From contig NZ_JAUTAG010000001.1 in assembly GCF_030818255.1 (NCBI RefSeq), positions 186,001-250,000 on the forward strand: a DNA stretch of 64,000 nt, given 5' to 3'. Positions 28,556-37,008 of this stretch are shown piece after piece (the first letter of the stretch is position 1; each line of letters begins with the position of its first letter). Origin of the DNA: Microbacterium sp. SORGH_AS_0969. GTDB taxonomy: Bacteria; Actinomycetota; Actinomycetes; Actinomycetales; Microbacteriaceae. The position numbers and the translations under genes are program-made. The notes beneath the pieces were generated by a model. That model had not been told where the DNA came from. It saw only the letters and a program-made list of their open reading frames with translations, and searched no databases.

Positions 28556-29712
28556 TCACTCCCCCGGCATCGCGACGAACACCTCGCCGCCGCTCACGAC
28601 GAGGGGACCTTCGTCCGCCGTGGCGAGCGCCGCCTGGCCGGGCGCGAGCGCGACGCTCGTCCCGGACGCGCCGGTGACGGTCGCCTCCCCCGACACGCCC
28701 GCCGCGATCGAGACACCGCGCAGGGTGACCCGCGCCGGTGCCGCCGACGGCGCGACGTGCGCGAGGGCGAAGTCGGCGATGCCCGGGGCGAAGAGTTCGA
28801 CACCGGAGTCGTCCGCTCGCGGTTCCAGGCGCGGCGGCGCCGCCGGGCGGAAGTCGACGAGGCCGAGCAGCTCGGCGACGTCGATGTGCTTGGGCGTCAG
28901 GCCTCCGCGCAGGACGTTGTCGCTCGCGGCCATGATCTCCACCCCCAGGCCCGACACGTACGCGTGCAGCACGCCGGCCGGAACGAAGATCGCCTCGCCG
29001 CGCGGCGCAGCTCGACGAGGTTCATGAGCAGAGCCACGACGATGCCGGGGTCGCCCGGGTACTCGGCGCGGAGGTGGCGGACGAGGGCCGCCTCGGCGGC
29101 GAACTCCGGGGAGATCGCCGATGCCGCGGCCTCGACGATCTGCTCGATCTGCGGCGTGCTCGCTTCGCCGAGCGCCCAGCCGATCGCCCCGCGCAGGGCC
29201 GAGGCCGGGTCGACGTCGGCGAGGCGCTGCCGGAGCACCCGGACGCCCTCGTCGTCGCCGAGAGCGTCGACGAGGCGCCGCGTCTGATCGAGGTCGCGCA
29301 AGCCGGCGAGAGCGGTGAAGGTGTCGCTGAGGGCGACGATGACCTCGGGCTTGTGGTTGTCGTCCTTGTAGTTGCGCGAGCCGGCGTCGCGCGCGACGCC
29401 CGCGGCCTCCTCGCGGGCGAAGCCCTCGACCGCCTGGTCTTTCGAGGGGTGAACCTGGATCGAGAGCGGGGAGCCCGCGGCGAGCAGCTTCAGCAGGTAC
29501 GGCAGTCGCTCGGGGGCGCCGGGCGTCGTGGGAAGCCACTCGTCGAGAGTGCGCCCCGAGCCGTCGAGCACCTGAGCGGGCGAACCGGGGTGATCGCCGA
29601 ACCACACCTCCGCTTCGGGGGCGCCCGTGGGGACGCGCCCCTCGAGCTCGGCGAGGAGGGTCGGGCTTCCCCAGGCGTAGTCACGGGGAGTGTTCGAGAG
29701 GGCAACCAGCAC
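28556..29712 (-). pseudogene. manA: mannose-6-phosphate isomerase, class I, with a frameshift
   Basis: The 5' part (from GTG at 29712) encodes a normal ManA start (DYAWGSPTLLAELEGR), the zinc-site motif IQVHPSKDQA and NYKDDNHKPE. The 3' part, in another frame, continues RGEAIFVPAGVLHAYVSGLGVE, SDNVLRGGLTPKHID and ends at 28556. The junction is at about 28997-29005, in a CG dinucleotide run. Removing two bases there rejoins NLVELRRGEA exactly on the family pattern. Total length is 1157 bp, not a multiple of three. ManA interconverts fructose-6-P and mannose-6-P, feeding GDP-mannose. This may be a real lesion or a sequencing error. Confidence 0.88.
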
Positions 29713-29719
29713 GGGCGAA

Positions 29720-29725
29720 AGCCTA
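29720..29725 (-). promoter_or_regulatory. -10 element for manA
   Basis: On the minus strand TAGGCT lies 7 nt before the manA GTG at 29712, with no ribosome binding site, indicating a leaderless start. The 62-bp gap also serves the divergent gene at 29775, where TAGCCT (29760-29765) lies 9 nt before the ATG. Confidence 0.45.
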
Positions 29726-29774
29726 GCGTTCCGGCCCGTCGTCGATCGGACCCGGACGGTAGCCTGAGTCCACC

Positions 29775-31175
29775 ATGGTCATGTACACGAACCACCCGGT
29801 CTCGGCGCCGCCCTCGGCTCCCGTCCGCGAGACCACCGGGCACCTGCTGCTGCGGGCGTGGTGCGTGTTCGTCATCGTCCTCGCGCTCGGCGGTGTCGGT
29901 CTCGTCAACGCCGTGGGCCCGGTGGTCAGCACCGTGATCGTCATCGCGACGGCGGTGGTCTCGGCCGTCGTGTGGATCGTCGTCCGCCCGCCCGTGGCCT
30001 GGCGCCGACTCCCCTGGCTCGCGTTCGGGTACGTCGCGTGGGCGTTCCTCTCCGTCCTCTGGAGCGCCTGGCCCGCGGCATCCGTCCTCACTCTCCTGCT
30101 GCTCGGGATCACGACCTTCCAGGGGCTGTTCGTCGGTGCGGTCCTCACGTGGCGCGACGTCGTGCGCGCGGTGGCATCGGCGGCGAAGTGGATCGTCGGT
30201 CTGTCGCTGCTGTTCGAGCTCGCTGTCTCCGTGTTCGTGCGCGGACCGATCCTGCCGGGCTTCGCGCTGCCGGCCTCGCGCATGGACCCCATCGTCTACT
30301 GGTCGCGCGACAACCTCTTCGACGGCGGACGCATCCAGGGCATCTTCGGCAACGCGAACCTGCTGGCATCCGTGATGCTCGTGGCGATCATCGTGTTCGC
30401 GATCCGCTTCGCCGCCGGCGCTCCCCGTCGCCTGTGGCTGCTCGGCTGGATCGTGGTCGCCGGGTTCCTCTTCGTCCGCGCGGGGTCGGCGACCGCCCTC
30501 GTCTCGGCGGCCTTCGTGGCGCTGGTGCTGGCGACGGTCCTGGTGATGCGCACCGCGCGACGTCCCGGCGAGCGCACGCGGTGGTACGTCCTCTACGCCC
30601 TCGTGGGGCTCGGCGGCGGCGCGGCCCTGTGGTTCGGCCGCGACACGGTGTTCGGACTGCTGGGGCGCGGGGCCGACCTCACCGGCCGCGAGGGCATCTG
30701 GGCTGACGTGCTCGCCCGCGCGGCTGAGCGTCCGTTCACCGGCTGGGGCTTCTCGACACCCTGGATCGCCTCGGAGCCGCTCATCGACGGCTGGATCGTC
30801 GACCACGGCCAGACGGTCGTCCAGGCGCACAGCGTGTGGATCGACGTGTTCTTCCAGCTCGGCGGCGTGGGGATCGTCCTGCTCGCGCTCGTCTACCTCG
30901 CCTATCTGTGGCGCTCGTGGTTCTTCGCGATCGATCGCCCGCGGTGGGATCTGCGGGCCGATCGCCCGTACTCGCCCCTCACCCTCCTGCCGACCCTCAT
31001 CGGGGCGCTTCTCGTGGTGCAGGGGCTGACCGAGTCGGGGCCGCTGCTCCTGTGGGGCTGGATGTTCGTGGTGCTCTTCGGAGCGAAGATCAAGCAGGCG
31101 CCCCTGGTCGGCGTCGGCCCCGCCGAGCAGAGCATCGCGATCGAGCGCGGCGAGCCCCAGAGCCACGGATCGTGA
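29775..31175 (+). CDS. O-antigen ligase/polymerase family membrane protein, paralogue 1
   Basis: The 466-residue protein has about eleven transmembrane helices and a large loop before the last group. Wzy_C-type landmarks include GIFGNANLLASVML (about residues 192-205), REGIWADVLARAAERPFTGWGF (key residues REG..W, about 310-330) and QAHSVWIDVFFQLGGVG (about 350-366). The family covers O-antigen ligases, Wzy polymerases and TuaE-like teichuronic acid enzymes. With no outer membrane expected here, polymerisation or attachment of a surface glycan is the likely role. It begins the plus-strand group lig-lig-glfT2-glfT1 and overlaps the second paralogue (GTGA). Confidence 0.87.
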   Translation: MVMYTNHPVSAPPSAPVRETTGHLLLRAWCVFVIVLALGGVGLVNAVGPVVSTVIVIATAVVSAVVWIVVRPPVAWRRLPWLAFGYVAWAFLSVLWSAWPAASVLTLLLLGITTFQGLFVGAVLTWRDVVRAVASAAKWIVGLSLLFELAVSVFVRGPILPGFALPASRMDPIVYWSRDNLFDGGRIQGIFGNANLLASVMLVAIIVFAIRFAAGAPRRLWLLGWIVVAGFLFVRAGSATALVSAAFVALVLATVLVMRTARRPGERTRWYVLYALVGLGGGAALWFGRDTVFGLLGRGADLTGREGIWADVLARAAERPFTGWGFSTPWIASEPLIDGWIVDHGQTVVQAHSVWIDVFFQLGGVGIVLLALVYLAYLWRSWFFAIDRPRWDLRADRPYSPLTLLPTLIGALLVVQGLTESGPLLLWGWMFVVLFGAKIKQAPLVGVGPAEQSIAIERGEPQSHGS

Positions 31176-32488
31176 GGGCGGCGCCCGCCCTGCTCGCCTC
31201 GGCGGGCTTCGCGCGAGCTTTCACCCTCACGGTCTTCGCGGCCGTCTTCGGCTCGACCGCCATCCGCGGGGTGTCCGGCGACGTGACCCTCGCGACGATC
31301 GTGTTCGGATTGTGCGCCCTCGGCGTGGGAGTGCTCGTCGTTCGACGGCGCGAGATCGAACTCGTCCGCCTCGCCCCCACGACCCTCGTCCTCTTTCTGG
31401 TGTGGGCCGGCGCGAGCGTCCTCTGGAGCGCGGATCCCCTCTCGAGTCTCGGCGGGTGGGCCGAGCTGGTCGCGGTGTCGTTCCTCGCCGTGGTGATCGG
31501 GCACGTGCGCGACGCCCTGCAGACGGTGCGCGCCCTGGGAGACGTGCTCCGGTGGCTCCTCGGCGCCTCGCTCGCGCTCGAGATCCTCAGCGGCATCCTG
31601 CTCGACCTTCCGATCCCGTTCCTGGGGATCCAAGGCGACATCGCCTCGCTCGGCCCCGTACAGGGGCTGTTCGGCACGCGCAACGTGCTCGGCTTCGTCA
31701 CCGTCATCGCCCTCATCACCTTCCTCGTGGAGTACCGCACGCAGTCGGTGCGCGCGGGGACGGCGATCGCCTCGGTCGTCCTGGCCGGATCGCTCGCCAC
31801 GCTGAGCGGCTCGCCCACGGTGATCGCGGTGGCCGTGACCACCGGTGCCGCGACCCTCGCGCTCACGCTCGTGCGTCGCCTCTCGGCTCCTCGCCGCCCT
31901 CTCGCGCAGCTCATCCTCGGCGTCGGCGTGATCGCGGCCGTGGCGACCGGCTACGGCATGCGCGACACGTTCGTGGCAATGGCCGACGCGCGCGCCGACT
32001 TCTCGCTGCGCACCGACCTGTGGTCTCGCCTGCTGACCTACGTGGCCTACCGGCCGGTCGAGGGTTTCGGCTGGTTCGGGACGTGGTCGCCCGATTCGTT
32101 CCCGTTCGCCTCGCTCAACTTCACCCTCGGCGAGCAGCACACCTCGGCGCTCGACGCCTACCTCGACGTGCTGCTGCAGCTGGGCTGGGTGGGACTCCTG
32201 CTGTTCCTGACCCTCGGCGCCCTCGCCCTCGCCCGGGGCTGGCTGGTCGCGACCGAGAGACGCTCGATCGTGCACGCGTGGGGCCCGCTGACCCTCGTCG
32301 CGCTCCTGACCTTCTCGCTGTTCGAGAGCTTCACCCTCTCCGGCGCGGGTCTGCTCCTGCTGGTCGTCTGCGCGGTGCGGGCGGGTCAGTCGCGCTCTTG
32401 GCGCGAGAGCCTCGGACTCCGGATGCCATCGGCCTCCGCGCCGCACGAGGGGCCGGGCGTTCAGGGCCCGCCCACCGCTGCCGGGTAG
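31172..32488 (+). CDS. O-antigen ligase/polymerase family membrane protein, paralogue 2
   Basis: This 438-residue protein has the same topology as its upstream neighbour and matching landmarks: GLFGTRNVLGFVTVIALI, SLRTDLWSRLLTYVAYRPVEGFGWFG (key residues RTDLW, GFGW) and EQHTSALDAYLDVLLQLGWVG (key residues H and QLG). Sequence divergence is high, so the tandem pair is old or assembled from two sources. Two such enzymes side by side suggest two steps or two acceptors, for example polymerase and ligase. The GTG start at 31172 overlaps the preceding stop by 4 bp. Confidence 0.85.
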   Translation: MRAAPALLASAGFARAFTLTVFAAVFGSTAIRGVSGDVTLATIVFGLCALGVGVLVVRRREIELVRLAPTTLVLFLVWAGASVLWSADPLSSLGGWAELVAVSFLAVVIGHVRDALQTVRALGDVLRWLLGASLALEILSGILLDLPIPFLGIQGDIASLGPVQGLFGTRNVLGFVTVIALITFLVEYRTQSVRAGTAIASVVLAGSLATLSGSPTVIAVAVTTGAATLALTLVRRLSAPRRPLAQLILGVGVIAAVATGYGMRDTFVAMADARADFSLRTDLWSRLLTYVAYRPVEGFGWFGTWSPDSFPFASLNFTLGEQHTSALDAYLDVLLQLGWVGLLLFLTLGALALARGWLVATERRSIVHAWGPLTLVALLTFSLFESFTLSGAGLLLLVVCAVRAGQSRSWRESLGLRMPSASAPHEGPGVQGPPTAAG

Positions 32489-32538
32489 ACTCCGGGTCGG
32501 CCCGCCCGACGGCCTGCGCCTTCGACGAAAGACCCTTC

Positions 32539-34452
32539 GTGACGTACACCCTGCAGAACGCCGTGCTCCCGCTCGACCGCGACCCCGACCTTCTCCCCCT
32601 GTACGTCGACCCCGAGACGTGGTCGACGATCGATGAGGAGCCGGTGCGCGTGACCAACGTCGCCCAGTTGAGCAACGTGCTCGACCGCCACCGCGCCCGC
32701 ATCGTGGCGGGGCGCCGCGTCTCGTTCGGCACGTACTTCAACGCTTTCCCCGCGTCGTACTGGCAGCACTGGACCGCGGTCCGCCGGGTGCGCCTGACCG
32801 TGCACACCTCGGGTGACGCGACGATCCTCGTCTACCGCTCGAACGGAGCCGGGACGAAGCAGCGCATCGAGACCCGTGAGGTCCGCGGTGATTCCGCCGA
32901 GACCGCGTTCGAGCTCGTCCTCGACCAGTACAGCGACGGGGGCTGGATCTGGTTCGACGTCGCCGCCGACCGCTCGGACGCGATGTTCGAGGGCGCGACG
33001 TGGACGACCGACGAAGAGCCGGTGCGCGCGGGCAAGGCCAGCATCGGCATCACGACATACAACAAGCCCGACTACTGCGTGAACACGCTGCAGGCCCTCG
33101 CCGACGCCCCCGACGTGCTCGACGTCGTGGACCGCGTGTTCCTCATCGATCAGGGCACCGACCTCGTGGCCGACCAGGCCGCGTACCCCGAGGTCGCGTC
33201 GCGCCTGGGCGAGACCCTCCAGGTGATCCGTCAGCCGAACCTCGGCGGTTCGGGCGGCTTCGCGCGCGCCATGACCGAGACCCTGCAGCGCCCCGAGAGC
33301 GACTTCGTCCAGCTGCTCGACGACGACGTCCGCATCGAGCCCGAGTCGATCCGCCGGTCGGTCGTCTTCGGGCGCTACGCCTCGGTCCCCACGATCGTCG
33401 GCGCGCACATGTTCGATCTGCTCGACCGCCCCAAGCTCCACGCCTGGGCCGAGGTCGTCGACGACGCGCCCTTCATGTGGCGGGCGCTGTACCAGGAGCG
33501 CCTCCCCCACGACTTCAGCGTCGCGAACCTCCGCCAGAGCCCGATCCTGCACATGCGGCTCGACGCCGATTACAACGGCTGGTGGATGTGCCTCATCCCC
33601 ACCAGCATCCTGCGCGAGATCGGTCTGTCGCTCCCGGCGTTCATCAAGTGGGACGACGCCGAGTTCTGCCTGCGGGCTCGGGATGCCGGCTACCCGACGG
33701 TGTCGATGCCCGGTGTCGCGCTGTGGCACGTCTCGTGGGTCGGCAAGGACGACTCGATCGACTGGCAGGCGTACTTCCACGCCCGCAACCGCATCGTCTC
33801 GGCTCTCCTGCACTCGCGCTCACCGCAGGGCGGCACGCTCATCCGGCACAGTCGACGCCTCGACCTCAAGCACCTCATGATGATGCAGTACTACCCGGTC
33901 GAGCTCCGTCATCGGGCGCTCCGCGACGTGCTGTCCGGCCCCGCGCACATGCGCCGCGGTCTCGCGACCGCGATGCCCGAAGCACGGGCCATCGCCAAGA
34001 AGCACCCCGAGACGATCATCCACAAGGACTCCGGAGTGCCGCTGCGCTCGCGCCGCGGACGCCAGGTGTTCCGTCGCCTCAAGCGCCACGAGTTCGACAG
34101 CCCCACGGGCGTGCGGCTGCGCGTCTTCACGCTGCGCACGCTGCTCTCGCACTGGTTCCACACCCCGCGTCCCGAGAACGTCGCGCAGCCCGAGGTCGAG
34201 TTCGGCAAGGGCGACGCCCACTGGTGGCGGGTGCCGCACTACGACAGCGCCCTCGTCAGCGCCGCCGACGGGTCGGGACAGAACATCTACACGCGCGACC
34301 GGGCGCAGTACCGGCGGATGCTGCGCGAGAGCCTGCGTCTGCACCGTCGCCTGCAGCGTGAGTGGCCGCGCCTGTCCGAGCAGTACCGTCGGGCGCTGCC
34401 CGACCTGGTGTCCGAGGCGCAGTGGCGCGCAACCTTCGAGGAGCGTTCGTGA
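32539..34452 (+). CDS. glfT2: galactofuranosyltransferase GlfT2-like
   Basis: The 637-residue protein is the same length as mycobacterial GlfT2 and shares its plan. The N-terminal beta-sandwich contains VSFGTYFNAFPASYW, the GT-A domain begins ASIGITTYNKPDYCVNTL, and QPNLGGSGGFARAM is present. The metal-binding DDD is in VQLLDDDVRIEP (about residues 258-262), with WDDAEFCLRA and the HVSWVGKDDSIDWQAYFHARN acceptor region (key residues W, D, D) near 385. GlfT2 polymerises galactofuranose from UDP-Galf into a lipid-linked galactan with alternating 1,5/1,6 links. The GTG at 32539 gives MTYTLQNAVLPLDRD. It is followed directly by glfT1 and then, convergently, by the exporter genes. Confidence 0.92.
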   Translation: MTYTLQNAVLPLDRDPDLLPLYVDPETWSTIDEEPVRVTNVAQLSNVLDRHRARIVAGRRVSFGTYFNAFPASYWQHWTAVRRVRLTVHTSGDATILVYRSNGAGTKQRIETREVRGDSAETAFELVLDQYSDGGWIWFDVAADRSDAMFEGATWTTDEEPVRAGKASIGITTYNKPDYCVNTLQALADAPDVLDVVDRVFLIDQGTDLVADQAAYPEVASRLGETLQVIRQPNLGGSGGFARAMTETLQRPESDFVQLLDDDVRIEPESIRRSVVFGRYASVPTIVGAHMFDLLDRPKLHAWAEVVDDAPFMWRALYQERLPHDFSVANLRQSPILHMRLDADYNGWWMCLIPTSILREIGLSLPAFIKWDDAEFCLRARDAGYPTVSMPGVALWHVSWVGKDDSIDWQAYFHARNRIVSALLHSRSPQGGTLIRHSRRLDLKHLMMMQYYPVELRHRALRDVLSGPAHMRRGLATAMPEARAIAKKHPETIIHKDSGVPLRSRRGRQVFRRLKRHEFDSPTGVRLRVFTLRTLLSHWFHTPRPENVAQPEVEFGKGDAHWWRVPHYDSALVSAADGSGQNIYTRDRAQYRRMLRESLRLHRRLQREWPRLSEQYRRALPDLVSEAQWRATFEERS

Positions 34453-35420
34453 GCATGGCATCCTTCGATCCGAAGACCGCGACCATCGTCGTCGTCACCT
34501 ACAACCGCACGCACCTGTTGACGCGTCTGCTCGAGAGCATCGAGCGCATGGACCCCGCCCCGGGACACCTCGTCGTGATCGACAACGCCTCGACCGACGA
34601 CACGACCGAGGTCGTCGAGTCGTTCCGCGATCGCCTGCCCACCGAGCTGGTCTACCGCCGCCTCGAGACGAACACGGGCGGCTCCGGCGGATTCAGCGAG
34701 GGGATGCGCGTCGCCTACGAACTCGGGTCCGAGTGGATCTGGCTCATGGACGACGACGTCGAGGTGGTCTCGGACGGCCTCGCCCGCATGGGCCACTGGA
34801 CGCCGCGGTTCCGGAGCATCCAGGGTCGGCGCTACGACTACGACGGCAGCGAGTTCTACTGGCAGTACCGCGTCGCCGAGTCGATGGCGATCCCGATCCC
34901 CTTCGCTCCGGCCGGATTCGACGACTCCGGCTTCAAGCCGATGAACTCCGGATGCTTCGAGGGCATGTTCATCCACCGCGACATCGTCGCGAAGATCGGC
35001 CTGCCCGACCCCCGCTTCTTCATCTACTGGGACGACCAGCTCTACGGCTGGCTCGCCTCCCGTCAGACGCCGTCGGTCATCGTGAACGAGTTCGTGCTGC
35101 GCCGCACCCGCGAGATCAAGCAGTGGGACATGGGCATCCGGCACATGAACGCCTCGAGCGACGCGTACCGGTACTACATCATGCGCAACAGGGCATACCT
35201 GCAGAAGTACTACCGCGAGCTCGGGGTCTACCAGCCCCTCCCCTTCTCGGCCGGCACCGCGTTGACGTTCGTGAAGGAGCTGATCCGCCTGGTCATCGTG
35301 GAGCGCAAGGTCCGCGGAACGAGCCACCTGTTCCGCGGGCTGCGCGACGGCCGCCGGATCCTGCGTGACACGTCGTGGACGCCGATGCCGCCGCTGGAGC
35401 GCGCTCAGCCCGTCGGCTGA
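34449..35420 (+). CDS. glfT1: galactofuranosyltransferase GlfT1-like (GT2)
   Basis: The 323-residue GT-A protein starts MSMASFDPKTATIVVVTYNRTHLL. It has NTGGSGGFSEGM, metal-binding DDD in WIWLMDDDVEV (about residues 98-105) and FFIYWDDQLYGWL. GlfT1 adds the first one or two galactofuranose units to the polyprenyl-linked primer before GlfT2 elongates. The GTG at 34449 overlaps the glfT2 stop (GTGA), with GAGGAG 5 nt before it; ATG at 34455 is an alternative. In mycobacteria glfT1 sits between the galactan ABC exporter genes, and here the exporter pair is the convergent neighbour. Confidence 0.87.
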   Translation: MSMASFDPKTATIVVVTYNRTHLLTRLLESIERMDPAPGHLVVIDNASTDDTTEVVESFRDRLPTELVYRRLETNTGGSGGFSEGMRVAYELGSEWIWLMDDDVEVVSDGLARMGHWTPRFRSIQGRRYDYDGSEFYWQYRVAESMAIPIPFAPAGFDDSGFKPMNSGCFEGMFIHRDIVAKIGLPDPRFFIYWDDQLYGWLASRQTPSVIVNEFVLRRTREIKQWDMGIRHMNASSDAYRYYIMRNRAYLQKYYRELGVYQPLPFSAGTALTFVKELIRLVIVERKVRGTSHLFRGLRDGRRILRDTSWTPMPPLERAQPVG

Positions 35421-35436
35421 CGCCGCTCGCGCGACG

Positions 35437-35454
35437 GCCGCCTGCCCGGGCGGC
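35437..35454. terminator. weak hairpin between convergent glfT1 and wzt
   Basis: GCCGCC and GGCGGC form a 6-bp stem around TGCCCG in the 34-bp gap between the two stop codons. It may terminate both strands, but it has no T-tract. Confidence 0.3.
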
Positions 35455-36195
35455 TCAGCGCGTGGCGTAGTCCTCGTTGTAGCGGTCGAGCACCTCGGCG
35501 ATCGGCGCGTCGAGCTGCAGCCGCCCGCCGTCGAGATACAGGCCGCGACGGCAGAAGCGCCGCAGGTCTTTCTCGTTGTGGCTGACGAAGAAGAGCGTGC
35601 GCCCCTCGGCGAGGAGTTCGTCGATACGGCGGTAGCACTTCTCGCGGAACGCGCGGTCTCCCACGGCGAGCACCTCGTCCACGAGAAGGATTGGCTCGTC
35701 CAGCTGCGACACGACCGAGAACGCCAGCCGCACCTTCATACCGTTTGACAGGTGCTTGTACGGGGTGTCGACGAAGTCGCCGATCTCGGCGAAGGCGATC
35801 ATGTCGTCGAAGCGGCGTGCGACCTCGGCGCGTGGCATCCCGTGCAGTCCGGCGGTCAGGCGGACGTTCTCGCGGACCGTGAGGTCGCCGACGAACCCGC
35901 CCGTGATCTCGATGAGCGGGGCGACTCCGCCGTCGACCTCGACGCCGCCCTCGTCGGGGAGGAGGACACCGGCGACGAGCTTGAGCAGCGTCGACTTCCC
36001 CTGGCCGTTGCGGCCGACCACGCCGATGGACTCCCCGGGCTCCACGCGGAACGACACGTCGCGCAACGCCCAGAACTCGTCGGGCCGGGAGCGCCGCTCC
36101 GCGCCGCCGAACAGATCTTTGAGGCTGCGGGTGCCGCGGCGATTGCGGCGGAACCGCACGCCGAGCCCGTGCACATCGATCGCGGGGCCGACCAT
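35455..36195 (-). CDS. wzt: polysaccharide ABC exporter ATPase, short Wzt (galactan exporter type)
   Basis: The 246-residue ATPase has Walker A GRNGQGKST (about residues 66-74), Q-loop/Wzt-type LIEITGGFVGDLTVRENVRL (key residues GGF.GDLT), signature LSNGMKVRLAF and Walker B ILLVDEVLAVGD, with switch His in FVSHNEKD. It lacks the C-terminal carbohydrate-binding domain of long Wzt proteins, like the mycobacterial galactan exporter Rv3781. With Wzm it should move the polyprenyl-linked galactan across the membrane. The start overlaps the wzm stop (TGATG). Confidence 0.92.
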   Translation of the reverse strand: MVGPAIDVHGLGVRFRRNRRGTRSLKDLFGGAERRSRPDEFWALRDVSFRVEPGESIGVVGRNGQGKSTLLKLVAGVLLPDEGGVEVDGGVAPLIEITGGFVGDLTVRENVRLTAGLHGMPRAEVARRFDDMIAFAEIGDFVDTPYKHLSNGMKVRLAFSVVSQLDEPILLVDEVLAVGDRAFREKCYRRIDELLAEGRTLFFVSHNEKDLRRFCRRGLYLDGGRLQLDAPIAEVLDRYNEDYATR

Positions 36196-36986
36196 CACAG
36201 CTCCTTCAGCACGGGACGTTCGAGGCGAGGGAACACCAGCAGCCCCAGTCCCAGGATGCCGAGGCTCACCGCCGCCCCCACGAGCACCGTCATCGTGTCC
36301 CACTGATCGGGGAAGAAACCGACGCGGTAGAGGGTGAAGATACCCGCGAGCGGGTTGAACGCCGCGATATCGGCGAAGACACCCGGGAGGTTGCCGACGC
36401 CGTAGATGATCGGCGAGGCGTAGAACAGGGCGCGCAGCACGAGACGCGTGGTCCGCTCGAGGTCGCCGAACATCACGCACAGCGGAGCGACGATCAGGCC
36501 GAGCCCGACGAGGAGGACCGTCTGCAGGATCACCGCGAGGGGGAAGGCGAGGAGCGCCCACGACACCTGAGCCCCGCCGAAGACCGCGAACAGCACGAGC
36601 ACGGGGAGGGAGAACAGGAACTCGATGCCCTTGCTCACCACGATGCGGTTGACCCAGATCCAGCGCGGGATCGAGGTCGAGCGCACGAGACGGGCGTCCT
36701 TCTTGAACGCTTTCGTGAAATCGGTGACCGCGGAGTTGAACCACACCCAGGGCAGCAGCGCCGTGATGAGGAAGACGATGTACGGGTCCTCACCCACCGA
36801 GCGGTGGAACACCTGGGTGAACACGAACCAGTAGATGCCGCTCATCACGAGCGGATCGAGCACCGACCACAGGTACCCCAGAGCGCTGGTGGAGTAGCGC
36901 ACGCGCAGGTCGCGCGACGACAGCAGCCACAGCGAGTGGAGGGAGCGCCGCGCCGAACCGGGGGCGCCGACGGTGGCGGGGGTCAC
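36195..36986 (-). CDS. wzm: polysaccharide ABC exporter permease Wzm (galactan exporter type)
   Basis: The 263-residue ABC-2 type permease has six transmembrane helices, an amphipathic N-terminal interface helix (LWLLSSRDLRVRYSTSALGYLW, key residues RDLRVRY) and the family pattern FYASPIIYGVGNLPG. It pairs with the short Wzt encoded 1 bp downstream. The closest functional match by neighbourhood is the mycobacterial Rv3783-Rv3781 galactan transporter, because glfT1, glfT2 and glf all lie within 5 kb. The start is GTG at 36986, 22 bp after the acyltransferase gene. Confidence 0.9.
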   Translation of the reverse strand: MTPATVGAPGSARRSLHSLWLLSSRDLRVRYSTSALGYLWSVLDPLVMSGIYWFVFTQVFHRSVGEDPYIVFLITALLPWVWFNSAVTDFTKAFKKDARLVRSTSIPRWIWVNRIVVSKGIEFLFSLPVLVLFAVFGGAQVSWALLAFPLAVILQTVLLVGLGLIVAPLCVMFGDLERTTRLVLRALFYASPIIYGVGNLPGVFADIAAFNPLAGIFTLYRVGFFPDQWDTMTVLVGAAVSLGILGLGLLVFPRLERPVLKEL

Positions 36987-37008
36987 CCGAGAATCCTATG
37001 TGCGAGCG

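Noticed and set aside
28556..29712. Treating the manA halves as two separate genes
   Set aside because: The two halves join exactly on the family pattern with a two-base correction, and the 3' half has no start site of its own.
35437..35454. Strong terminator between glfT1 and wzt
   Set aside because: The stem is only 6 bp with no T-tract, so it is listed at low confidence and not used as evidence.
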